Positions 17,601-25,917 of a stretch of 64,000 bases of DNA are shown here, in pieces. The DNA is from Lunatibacter sp035460985 (GTDB lineage: Bacteria > Bacteroidota > Bacteroidia > Cytophagales > Cyclobacteriaceae). Every line of letters begins with the position of its first letter. Position 1 is the first letter of the stretch. Below the pieces are notes generated by a model. The model did no database searches, was not told the origin of the DNA, and saw only the letters and a program-made list of their open reading frames with translations. The position numbers and the translations under genes were made by a program. Location of the stretch: assembly GCA_035460985.1 (NCBI GenBank), contig DATHWC010000114.1:5068-69067 (forward strand), given 5' to 3'.

Positions 17601-18782
17601 ATGGAAAATTTGATTAGAAAATCTGAGCGAAAGGCTGGGTCTGTCAAGGAAAAAAAAAGAAGATACTTATATGAACGGATTGATTGGAAGCAAAAGCTGA
17701 TACTTGTTCTTGGCTATAGGGGGGTAGGGAAAACTACGCTTCTGTTACAATATCTTTCCGGTATACAGCAGAAAGGCATATATATAAGCCTTGACGATTT
17801 TTATTTCGAATCCAACCGATTGGTAGAATCTGTGGCATCCCTCTATGAACTGGGATATCGGGTTTTCCTGCTGGATGAAGTACACCGATACATGTGGTGG
17901 TCAAAGGATCTCAAGCAGCTTTATGATGATTATGAAGATATTCAGGTAGTCTCGACGGGTTCGTCCATACTAGATATTTCAAAGGGAAATGCAGACCTTT
18001 CACGAAGGGCGACAGTCTATCACTTATATGGGTTGTCTTTTAGGGAATACCTTAATTTTCAAAAAAACGATAGCCTCCCAACCCTTACCTTGGAAGAGAT
18101 TCTAAACGAGCATCACTTATTGGCACCTGAACTTTTGGACACCTTTGATTTTGATTCAGATTTTCAGGATTATCTGAAATTTGGATATTTCCCTTACTTT
18201 TTGGAGTCAAAAATTGCGTATCATCAAAAATTACTGGAAACAATCCAACTGGTCATTGATACAGATATTTCGCCTTTTGAAGAATTGCAGCACACCACCA
18301 CACGAACATTGAAAAAGCTTCTCTTCGTTTTGAGTGAAAGCGTCCCATTTACCCCCAACATCCAGAAATTGTCTGTAAAACTGGAGACCCCACGAAATAC
18401 GGTGTTACGACTTCTCGACCTATTGGATCAGGCACAGATTCTGCTTCTCTTGAGAACCTCCACTAAAGGGATTAGCTACCTTCAGAAGCCGGAAAAGATT
18501 TACCTGCAAAACCCTAACTTTATTTATCTCTTTTCACCAACTATGGCCAATATTGGCAATGTCCGTGAAACTTTTTTCCTCAATCAACTAAGTGCTGTTT
18601 ATTCGGTGACGGCACCTAAGTATGGCGACTTTTTGGTCGATAATGCCTATGTGTTTGAGGTAGGCGGAGCTTCCAAAACCACCGATCAGATCCAGGGAAT
18701 TCCCCAGGCCTATTTGGCTCTTGATATTAAAGGGGGTAGCAACCGGAGAGTTCCCCTTTGGTTATTTGGAATGCTGTATTAG
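17601..18782 (+). CDS. AAA ATPase with DUF4143-type C-terminal domain (COG1373-like)
   Basis: This 393-residue protein runs from ATG 17601; a TTG eight codons upstream is rejected because it overlaps the promoter repeat. An AAA_14 domain covers about residues 25-170: Walker A GYRGVGKTTLL, Walker B VFLLDEVHRY and a sensor-like STGSSIL. The C-terminal half (about 200-393) matches the DUF4143 pattern, including a winged-helix-like stretch (LSVKLETPRNTVLRLLDLLD). This family is widespread, often in strain-variable positions, and has no settled function. It is flanked by direct repeats and palindromes, suggesting acquisition or mobility. Confidence 0.85.
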   Translation: MENLIRKSERKAGSVKEKKRRYLYERIDWKQKLILVLGYRGVGKTTLLLQYLSGIQQKGIYISLDDFYFESNRLVESVASLYELGYRVFLLDEVHRYMWWSKDLKQLYDDYEDIQVVSTGSSILDISKGNADLSRRATVYHLYGLSFREYLNFQKNDSLPTLTLEEILNEHHLLAPELLDTFDFDSDFQDYLKFGYFPYFLESKIAYHQKLLETIQLVIDTDISPFEELQHTTTRTLKKLLFVLSESVPFTPNIQKLSVKLETPRNTVLRLLDLLDQAQILLLLRTSTKGISYLQKPEKIYLQNPNFIYLFSPTMANIGNVRETFFLNQLSAVYSVTAPKYGDFLVDNAYVFEVGGASKTTDQIQGIPQAYLALDIKGGSNRRVPLWLFGMLY

Positions 18783-18930
18783 GAGAATCGCAAAAATTGA
18801 GGGGAATTTTTAAAATGCGTTTGAAGGTTGTTCGGTTATTCGACAGCCGCACCTTCTTACACCTCTGAAGCGCTTAGGTATGGATTTCCGAGGATGAATT
18901 CACCACAGACTGCACTGATCAACACGGATT

Positions 18931-18952
18931 TATTGTCTAGAACTAGACAATA
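18931..18952. repeat. Perfect 10-bp inverted repeat with 2-base spacer
   Basis: TATTGTCTAG (18931-18940) and CTAGACAATA (18943-18952) are exact complements around AA. The two-base spacer is poor for an RNA hairpin and better suited to a dimeric DNA-binding protein or recombinase site. It lies inside the direct-repeat bracket of the ATPase island. Confidence 0.65.
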
Positions 18953-19003
18953 GTTCCCGCTTCGCCCTTTTATCAGTATTTTACTTTCGCATGAGATTTT
19001 TTT

Positions 19004-19048
19004 AGGCCATTTGCAATGCCCCCCCAATTTCGACTTCCGGAAATTCAA
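19004..19048. repeat. Right copy of the direct repeat bracketing the ATPase gene
   Basis: This 45-base copy pairs with 17456-17503 in the same orientation, with a three-base length difference in the middle. See the left copy for the match pattern. Confidence 0.65.
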
Positions 19049-19081
19049 CGACTATTTTCCATTTTCTGAACCGACATACGC

Positions 19082-21517
19082 TTACTCAGCACCCAAAATA
19101 TCAGATTTCTTGGCGGTCTTGCTTTGCTTGATTCGGTAATTAAGTGACAGGTTAATTTGCCGTCTTCTAGGCAGAAAATCACTTTCAGTCACAAAACCCG
19201 GTCCTTCGAAAATCATACGGGTTCTTCGGGTATTGAAGATATCCATGATATTCAAAATCAGTGTACCCCGGCCTTTAAACACGTCCTTAGACCCTGATAG
19301 ATCCGCATAGTACAGGGCTTTCCGTGTTCCCTGCGCCACCCGTTGCCTTCCTTCATAATTGGTACGCAACTGTATGTCCAGGGTATTTGGCAAGCTAAAC
19401 CGGGTCGTATATCGGGCAAACCAGCTATAGGTATCCCTCTTGTACTCTTCCATTATGTTGCTCCCATCTATCTGTGCAAAAAACACGTTTAAATTCAAAT
19501 CCATTTTCCACCAATCGGTTGCATTGTAATCGCTGGTGAATTCCGCACCATAAGCCCTTTCAGAAAGTAGATTTTGAGGCAAGGTCATGGAAAAACCGTC
19601 CTCATCCACGGTTCGTATACGTTCTATTTTGTCATGCGTATTTCGGAAGTAAACGGTAGAAAAAATGGAACCTTTGTCCATATATTTGATATGGCCCACC
19701 TCATAGGCGTCGGTAAATTCCGGTTCGAGATCAGGATTTCCGCTCCAGAAATTCCGGGCATCGGAAAATGTCACGAATGGACTTAGGTCGCCGTAAAAAG
19801 GCCGCCGGATACGCCGACTATAGCTGACCTGCATGGCATCGTCCGGACTGATATTATAGGTGACATGGGCACTGGGAAATAGGTTGGTGTATTGTCGGGG
19901 ATTGATGTCATTGGCGAGCACCAAGGTTGTTTTTACATTGGTGTTCTCTGCGCGTAACCCTCCTTGATAGGTTAATTTTTGGGTCTTATTGCCTAAAATG
20001 GCATAGGCCGCATGAATGTCTTCATCGTAAAGAAAAACATCTTCCAAATTCGGTAACGGGATCATGTCTCCTGATTCATTTTGCTCACTGACTATGAAAT
20101 CATTTTCCATATCTCGGAAGCTGCTTCGAATGCCCGTCTCAAAATTCCCCTCTTTAAAAACCGGCTTAGTATAATCCAGCTGGAAAAGCCATTGTCTTTC
20201 AAACTCATCGTTGATGGAGGTTTGGAGGAGGTTTCGGTTTGGGATGGGTGTACCGTTAGGTTGAAAGGCAAACTCTGTGTAGACCTGATCTGAATTTTCC
20301 CAATAATCCAAATGGGTAACCGCGGCAACTAGCTTATGCCCCGCTTGCTCAAAGGATTTGCTGTAGCTAATGCTATACTCCGAATTTGGTTCGTTCTCGA
20401 CTTCATTTTGCTGTCTCTGAAAATAACTGTCCATATTCATGTTAACATCGTAATCTTCATACCGTATATTGGTAATGCGGTGGGCGTCACTTCTACGGAG
20501 CAAGTAGGAACCTGTCAGGATGCTATTGTCTGATAGGTAATAGTCTAAACCTGCACGGATATTATTATTCCGGCTATTGACAAAACCATCGGTGAACTGC
20601 TCAGTATAAAAAGAAGTATCCGCACTAAACACATCCTGGCGAAGAAATCCATCTCGCGGAACCTCACGATAGGCAAAACCATAGTTTACGAACCAATTGA
20701 TTTTATTTTTTCGGTAATTTAAATTGGCGGCAAAACCCAGGTTGGTGGGATTGCCTGTAATAGCTTCAAAGGAACCGTTGAATCCTTGTGCATTTTCTTT
20801 TTTGAGTACAATATTGATGACCCCCGCCATACCTTCCGCTTCGTATCTTGCCGAGGGATTGGTGATTACTTCCACAGATTCGATCAGGTTAGCGGGGAGC
20901 TGCTGTAGGCCACTGCTGCCTTTGAAGCTTACAAGACCAGAAGGCTTGCCGTCTATAAGTATCCGCACATTTTCACTTCCCCTTAGGCGTACATTTCCTT
21001 CGGGGTCCACATTGATGGAAGGTAGGTTCATCAGAATATCGGTGGCTGTTCCCCCAGCATTGGCCAGGTCTTTCCCCACGTTAAAAATACGTTTGTCCAA
21101 ACTGAGCTCCATCAGGTTTTTTTCCCCCACTACAACAACTTCATCTAGGTTTTCGGCTGATGATGTCAGGCTCAGCTCACCTAGATCAATGCTGTTTTTT
21201 TCCCGTGTCACCGCCATTTCTGGAATAGATAGCGGTTCATATCCCATAAATTCCACCAATAGAGAAAAATTACCTTCCTCTGTATCCAGTGTAAAGGTGC
21301 CGTTTTCAGCTGTTATGCCACCATTTACGAGCCGCTTCTCACCCTGTTCATCCGCAAACATGCTAACGGTTGCAAATCCGAGTGCTTGCTTGCTTTGGGC
21401 ATCGACTATTTTTCCGGTGATTTTGCCAGCGGGACGCTGTTGTGCGAATACCTGATTCCCTGCCAAAATTAAAAGGAAGGTTAGTGCTGCAAAAGAAGAC
21501 AAATACTGGCTTTTCAT
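19082..21517 (-). CDS. TonB-dependent receptor with carboxypeptidase-regulatory-like N-terminal domain
   Basis: This 811-residue outer-membrane receptor has a signal peptide (about 1-25, ending NQVFA before QQRPAG). A CarboxypepD_reg-like domain spans about residues 32-115 (GKITGKIVDAQSKQALGFAT). A plug domain with DEVVVVGEK and SVEVITNPSARYEAEG covers about 120-235. The barrel is of the outer-membrane beta-barrel type (OMP_b-brl_3) rather than SusC: no partner SusD gene lies beside it. The substrate is unknown; no siderophore or metal genes adjoin it. A -7 box lies about 25 bases upstream of the start. Confidence 0.92.
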   Translation of the reverse strand: MKSQYLSSFAALTFLLILAGNQVFAQQRPAGKITGKIVDAQSKQALGFATVSMFADEQGEKRLVNGGITAENGTFTLDTEEGNFSLLVEFMGYEPLSIPEMAVTREKNSIDLGELSLTSSAENLDEVVVVGEKNLMELSLDKRIFNVGKDLANAGGTATDILMNLPSINVDPEGNVRLRGSENVRILIDGKPSGLVSFKGSSGLQQLPANLIESVEVITNPSARYEAEGMAGVINIVLKKENAQGFNGSFEAITGNPTNLGFAANLNYRKNKINWFVNYGFAYREVPRDGFLRQDVFSADTSFYTEQFTDGFVNSRNNNIRAGLDYYLSDNSILTGSYLLRRSDAHRITNIRYEDYDVNMNMDSYFQRQQNEVENEPNSEYSISYSKSFEQAGHKLVAAVTHLDYWENSDQVYTEFAFQPNGTPIPNRNLLQTSINDEFERQWLFQLDYTKPVFKEGNFETGIRSSFRDMENDFIVSEQNESGDMIPLPNLEDVFLYDEDIHAAYAILGNKTQKLTYQGGLRAENTNVKTTLVLANDINPRQYTNLFPSAHVTYNISPDDAMQVSYSRRIRRPFYGDLSPFVTFSDARNFWSGNPDLEPEFTDAYEVGHIKYMDKGSIFSTVYFRNTHDKIERIRTVDEDGFSMTLPQNLLSERAYGAEFTSDYNATDWWKMDLNLNVFFAQIDGSNIMEEYKRDTYSWFARYTTRFSLPNTLDIQLRTNYEGRQRVAQGTRKALYYADLSGSKDVFKGRGTLILNIMDIFNTRRTRMIFEGPGFVTESDFLPRRRQINLSLNYRIKQSKTAKKSDILGAE

Positions 21518-21542
21518 TGACTGGAATGTTGAATTGAAGGGT

Positions 21543-21550
21543 CAAATATA
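21543..21550 (-). promoter_or_regulatory. Candidate -7 box for the TonB receptor gene
   Basis: The minus strand reads TATATTTG here, matching TAnnTTTG, 26 bases before the ATG at 21517. A TTTG just upstream is too close to be a -33 element. Confidence 0.45.
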
Positions 21551-21714
21551 GCAAAGGAAAACTTCTAATGATTTAATTTTTACAGGAATGAATTGGCGAT
21601 TCTTTAAAAGCTAGAAAAACCATTTTAAAAATCTTCCTTTTCGAATTCAGAAATTTAGAATTAATTTAGGCCAAATTAATATCTATGGAGGTTATTAAGA
21701 CTTCCACAAATGCT

Positions 21715-23424
21715 ATGACCAAAAAATACTATCGGTACTTTCCAGCCCTTTTATGTTTGTGGGTGTTTCTTTTTTCCTGTACTTCGAAGACTAAGTCCGT
21801 AGAGGAGCTGATTTTGGTGAATCAAGCCACAGTGAGTAAGGGCAAGGAGCTTTTTGAACAGAACTGCGCTACCTGTCATGATTTTAACCAAGACGGAATC
21901 GGCCCTCAACTTGGTGGTTTAACCCGTATTGTTTCTGTAGACTGGTTGAGAAGCTTTATCAAAAACCCCACGGAAATGATTGACGGTGGAGATGAGCGTT
22001 CCCAAGCAATCTTCGCGCGGTACCAATCGTATATGCCTGCCTTTAACTATCTTGGGGAGGAGGGAATAGACGCCATCATCGCGTATATGCACCAATATGA
22101 CGCTCCGGAGGCCAGTGCCGTCACCCGGGATGACTCTGTAGCGAATCCTATCCCGGAACCTATCCCACTTTCTGACTTGGTAGCTACGATCGAGTTAGTC
22201 ACCCAAGTCGCTCCTTCCAGTGAGGAAATGCCCCGAACTAGGATCGCCAAACTTGACTTTGAACCAACCACAGGAAAATTGTATATCGTCGATCTGCGGG
22301 GCAAAATGTTTGAGATCATGGACGGAAAAACAATTACCTATATGGACATGGAGGCCTTGATGCCCAAATTTATCAATAAACCTGGATTGGCTACTGGATT
22401 TGGGAGTTTTGCTTTTCATCCCGAATTCGCCAAAAATGGACTGCTATATACCACTCACACGGAAGGCCCGGGTTCAGCTCAGGCTGATTTTGGTTATGCG
22501 GATTCCATCAAGGTGACGCTACAGTGGGTTGTGTTGGAGTGGAAAACCGAGGAACCTGCGGGAACACCCTTCCAAGGAGAAAGCCGGGAGTTGTTCCGTA
22601 TTGATATGGTCACAGGTATTCACGGCATGCAGGAAATAACCTTCAACCCCTTGGCTAAGCCTGGAGACGAGGATTATGGATTACTATATATCGGTATCGG
22701 TGATGGAGGCAGTGTTGGATCAGGATATGATTTTATCCCTTATGGACCAAGCCAAGCCTGGGGAAGTATCTTTCGCATAGATCCCCAAGGCACTAGTGGA
22801 AGAAATGGGAAGTATGGGATTCCTAATTCAAATCCCTTTGTTGGGCAAGCTGATAAGGTAGAAGAAATATATGTACATGGATTCAGGAACCCACACAGAT
22901 TGACTTGGACTAAGAGAGGTCAAAAATTAGCCACGAATATTGGCCAGGGTAAGGTTGAGTCGCTCTATATGCTTCAACCTGGAGAAGATTATGGATGGCC
23001 CGTGCGGGAGGGAATATGGGTAATCGATTCCAAGGTAGCCATCAACCAAGTTTTCACTCTGCCTGAGGATGATGCAAACTGGGGCTTCACCTATCCGGTA
23101 GCCATGTACGATCATGACGAAGGCAACGCTATTTCCGGCGGATTTGAATATTGGGGTTCGTCTATTCCAGGCCTGTATGGTAAATACCTGTTTGGCGATA
23201 TTGTCAGAGGGAGGTTGTTCTATATTGAAACCGACAAACTCACGTATGGTGCAACAGTCCCTATCTATGAGTGGCGGGTAAAAATTGACGGTGAAATAAG
23301 GTCCTTAGAGGATCTCTCAGGAACCAAGCGAGTTGATCTTCGGCTGGGAAGAGACGCTGCTGGTGAAATCTATATTTTCACCAAGCCAGATGGAAAAGTC
23401 TACAAAATAGTTGGACTTGCATAG
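21715..23424 (+). CDS. Lipoprotein cytochrome c fused to a PQQ-type glucose/sorbosone dehydrogenase domain
   Basis: From ATG 21715 the protein has 569 residues and a good lipoprotein signal (ALLCLWVFLFSC, Cys22). ATG 21685 is possible but leaves a long n-region. A cytochrome c domain covers about residues 38-125, with haem motif CATCH at 51-55 and a likely Met ligand in SYMPAFNYL. A six-bladed propeller of the glucose/sorbosone dehydrogenase family covers about 165-565 (LYIGIGDGGSVGSGYDF, HGFRNPHRLTWT). It should oxidise a sugar or alcohol at the cell surface or in the periplasm and pass electrons to its own haem. The substrate is unknown. Confidence 0.85.
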   Translation: MTKKYYRYFPALLCLWVFLFSCTSKTKSVEELILVNQATVSKGKELFEQNCATCHDFNQDGIGPQLGGLTRIVSVDWLRSFIKNPTEMIDGGDERSQAIFARYQSYMPAFNYLGEEGIDAIIAYMHQYDAPEASAVTRDDSVANPIPEPIPLSDLVATIELVTQVAPSSEEMPRTRIAKLDFEPTTGKLYIVDLRGKMFEIMDGKTITYMDMEALMPKFINKPGLATGFGSFAFHPEFAKNGLLYTTHTEGPGSAQADFGYADSIKVTLQWVVLEWKTEEPAGTPFQGESRELFRIDMVTGIHGMQEITFNPLAKPGDEDYGLLYIGIGDGGSVGSGYDFIPYGPSQAWGSIFRIDPQGTSGRNGKYGIPNSNPFVGQADKVEEIYVHGFRNPHRLTWTKRGQKLATNIGQGKVESLYMLQPGEDYGWPVREGIWVIDSKVAINQVFTLPEDDANWGFTYPVAMYDHDEGNAISGGFEYWGSSIPGLYGKYLFGDIVRGRLFYIETDKLTYGATVPIYEWRVKIDGEIRSLEDLSGTKRVDLRLGRDAAGEIYIFTKPDGKVYKIVGLA

Positions 23425-23529
23425 AAGAAGGCAAATCATCTGGATTAGCTACAAAGTCCAGATGTCGAAATTCTAGAAATACGAAAAGAGAATTTAGGCT
23501 TTTTGATTGAAAACTGTACAGGAACTAAG

Positions 23530-23585
23530 CCAACACCCCCGGGAAAATGGAATAGATTCCTTTTACACGGGGGTGTTGGTTCTTA
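23530..23585 (+). terminator. Long-stem terminator between converging genes
   Basis: CCAACACCCCCG (23530-23541) and CGGGGGTGTTGG (23568-23579) form a perfect 12-bp stem around a 26-base loop, followed by TTCTT. The dehydrogenase gene ends about 105 bases before it. Confidence 0.65.
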
Positions 23586-23603
23586 TTGAAATATTCTTCT
23601 TTT

Positions 23604-25022
23604 CTACTTTTCCTGAAGTGCCTCACAACTGTCGTAATCCGGATCGATGTCAATAAAAACTTCCTCCTTGGCAACTATAAACCATTTACTAAGGATATCT
23701 TCTTCTTTTTTCCTTCTTGCAGCAGCCTTCAATTTTTCATAATCATCGTTGATATTTGCACGGTGGGCAGCAAATCGCTCTTTATAATAAAGAATCCTAA
23801 CTGCAGGTTCTGACCTTCCCGACCGAGGGTCAACGTCATCAAACCTCATGGGTGTGGTAACGCTTCCTACCTTCATGCTGTCAAGCGTAAAATATAACAC
23901 GGGATCCTCCAATGTACGTAGAGTAAGCCTACTTGATCCGTTTATAGGGTCAGTGAAAAATCCGCCGTTGTCTGAAGTTGAACGGTCATCTGAATATTCC
24001 TTTGCAGCCTTTGCAAAGGTAATTTTCTCCTCTACGATTTGTGTACGTAGGCTGTCCAAGTACCTCTCAGCCTTTGCAATGTCCTCCTCTGAGGGCTTGG
24101 GGATGATCAGAATGTGTCGGGTGTTAAAGGTAGTGCCTCTTCGTTCAAGCAATTGGATTAGGTGAAATCCGAACATGGTCTCAACAGGATCTCCAATTTC
24201 GCCCGGACGGAGTGCAAATGCCATCGCTTCGTATTCCGGTGCCAATTCCCCCCTTCTAAAAAAGCCCAAATCACCGCCTTGGACTTTTGAACCCGGATCT
24301 TCAGAATATTTCGTGGCCAGACTCGCAAAGTCCTCATCACCGTCTGCTATTTTTTGCTTAAGCTCAAGTAGAAAATCCCTTACTTTTTCCTTATCTGCCT
24401 TATTTACTTCTGGTTTTTTCACAATTTGCCCTACTGTAACTTCGGCGGAGAAAAAGGGAAGCGAATCAGTAGGAATACTGCCAAAGAATTTCCTTACATC
24501 GGAAGGTGAGACGGTCAGATCCTCTGAAATAGTCTTTTGCATCTTGGCCACCACCATTTGTTCTTTAATGGCATCCTGCAGTTCATTTTTTAACTGCTCG
24601 GAGGTTTTCCCATAGGCTTCTATCAGCGTCTCCTCATCACCACCAAACTGTTGCATAATCATGCTAAACCGCTGGTCTGTCTGAATCATTACTTCGGGAT
24701 CTGATACAATCACAGAATCGATCTCAGCTTTAGCCATCATCAGTTTATTTATCAATAGGGATTCAAACACTTCACACCGGGTAGGTGTTGAAAATCCCTC
24801 CTGTGCCTGGGCTACAGCCTCCAGATATGCCTTCTGTAAGTCGGATTCCAGAACTATATTGTTATCCACTTTGGCAATGATTTTGTCCAAAACCTGTCCA
24901 GTCGGGGTCGTAACTGGAGGCTTTGGAGTATCTGCCACTGCCAAGGTATCCTGTCCGAATGAAGGAAGAATGACCAAAACGAAAAGGAATAAGATACTCG
25001 TGAATTTCAGGTACTTAATCAT
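23604..25022 (-). CDS. surA: SurA-type periplasmic peptidyl-prolyl isomerase with two parvulin domains
   Basis: Starting at ATG 25022 (472 residues) gives a signal peptide (MIKYLKFTSILFLFVLVILP, cleaved near SFGQ). The upstream extension is rejected because it crosses the previous gene. A SurA N-terminal domain (about 45-200, KIIAKVDNNIVLESDLQKAY) is followed by two PpiC/rotamase domains: about 205-305 (KYSEDPGSKVQGGDLGFFRR, GFHLIQLLERRG) and about 305-420 (TRHILIIPKPSEED). SurA chaperones outer-membrane proteins to BAM. It overlaps the previous gene by eight bases (ATGATTAA), so it is the last gene of a coupled chaperone operon. Confidence 0.92.
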   Translation of the reverse strand: MIKYLKFTSILFLFVLVILPSFGQDTLAVADTPKPPVTTPTGQVLDKIIAKVDNNIVLESDLQKAYLEAVAQAQEGFSTPTRCEVFESLLINKLMMAKAEIDSVIVSDPEVMIQTDQRFSMIMQQFGGDEETLIEAYGKTSEQLKNELQDAIKEQMVVAKMQKTISEDLTVSPSDVRKFFGSIPTDSLPFFSAEVTVGQIVKKPEVNKADKEKVRDFLLELKQKIADGDEDFASLATKYSEDPGSKVQGGDLGFFRRGELAPEYEAMAFALRPGEIGDPVETMFGFHLIQLLERRGTTFNTRHILIIPKPSEEDIAKAERYLDSLRTQIVEEKITFAKAAKEYSDDRSTSDNGGFFTDPINGSSRLTLRTLEDPVLYFTLDSMKVGSVTTPMRFDDVDPRSGRSEPAVRILYYKERFAAHRANINDDYEKLKAAARRKKEEDILSKWFIVAKEEVFIDIDPDYDSCEALQEK

Positions 25023-25917
25023 AGATTTCAAATTCTTTATTTTCCAATGCTTTATCGTATACTTCTTTATGCAGCTTTTCTGCCAGTGCGACACGTCTTT
25101 TATTAACGATTATTTTTGATATTTCGTCCTTTACAAATTCCAAAGGCGGAACTTGGTCCTGCAATTTGTATTCCAGAATATGAAAGAAATAAGCGTGGTT
25201 GTCGTCTTCTATAACAATATGCTTATTACTTTTCAATAGTTGTACGTTGTTGGTACTTTGGGCCAGAGGTGTATTTAAGATAATATCGTCAAATTTGATC
25301 CAAGTGGAGTCTTCCAAGAAATAGTTGTTGGCATAGCGAAGGGAAAGCTCCTTTAATTCCGTTCTGTCATTATCTCTTGTGCTTCTAAGCAATCGCTCTA
25401 CCTGCCGCTTTTGCGGAAGTCCTTTTTCCATTTTAATAAAATTGGTTCGAACAATTATTTCTTTTAGGGAGAAGTTCTCTTTGAATTTGTCATAATACGA
25501 AGTAATTTCCTCCAAGGAGACATTTTTGTCCAAAGACTGTTCCACCTGTGATTTTTCAAATTCATAAATGATCAGCGCATATCGGTAATCCAATAGCTTT
25601 CGATTTAGTTCAGATTCGTCTATTGTCAGGTTTTTACCTGCCTCCTTAATCATTAGTTGCTTTTTGATCCAAGTCTGGATATATCTACTTACCAGTTCTG
25701 CACTGTCCAAGTCGGACTGGGTATCTTTGGTAATAAAATCAATGTCTGAGACATGAAGGTAGGTTTTACCAACAGATGCGACGACGGGATCGTCGTCGAC
25801 GTCTTCCTCGCTTTTGATCTTGAATAGATCACAGCCGGAAAGTAACAGAACAATAAATCCAAGAATAAATAGATTAGTTGACTGCAAGGTGGTAGATTCT
25901 ATTTTTTTCACCTTCAT
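25015..25917 (-). CDS. SurA-like lipoprotein chaperone lacking a recognisable PPIase domain
   Basis: This 300-residue protein has a lipoprotein signal (FILGFIVLLLSGC, lipidated Cys near residue 29). A SurA/PpiC-type N-domain follows (VVASVGKTYLHVSDIDFI, LVSRYIQTWIKKQLMIKEAG). The middle and C-terminal parts keep the PpiC-like order of elements (LKEIIVRT, LKELSLRYANNYFLED, YFFHILEYKLQ). They lack the GG(D/N)LG(F/Y)F core of active parvulins, so it may be a chaperone only. It overlaps the upstream ppi gene by 44 bases and the downstream surA by eight, which indicates tight coupling. Confidence 0.7.
   Translation of the reverse strand: MKVKKIESTTLQSTNLFILGFIVLLLSGCDLFKIKSEEDVDDDPVVASVGKTYLHVSDIDFITKDTQSDLDSAELVSRYIQTWIKKQLMIKEAGKNLTIDESELNRKLLDYRYALIIYEFEKSQVEQSLDKNVSLEEITSYYDKFKENFSLKEIIVRTNFIKMEKGLPQKRQVERLLRSTRDNDRTELKELSLRYANNYFLEDSTWIKFDDIILNTPLAQSTNNVQLLKSNKHIVIEDDNHAYFFHILEYKLQDQVPPLEFVKDEISKIIVNKRRVALAEKLHKEVYDKALENKEFEIYD

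Larger units (their letters stand above)
18783..19081. other. Intergenic region between ATPase and TonB receptor genes
   Basis: This 299-base gap lies between converging genes. It contains a perfect palindrome at 18931-18952 and the right copy of the direct repeat at 19004-19048. A stretch near 18900-18930 (ACCACAGACTGCACTGATC) resembles degenerate dispersed repeats. I see no gene. Confidence 0.55.

Noticed and set aside
18857..19048. Minus-strand frame of 63 codons in the ATPase-TonB gap
   Set aside because: It spans the perfect palindrome and the direct repeat, has no recognisable domain and no start context. Non-coding DNA explains it better.
20724..21455. Long plus-strand open frame of 243 codons
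   Set aside because: It is antisense to the well-supported TonB receptor gene, has no family features, and is rich in Ser/Pro/Arg as expected of a shadow frame.
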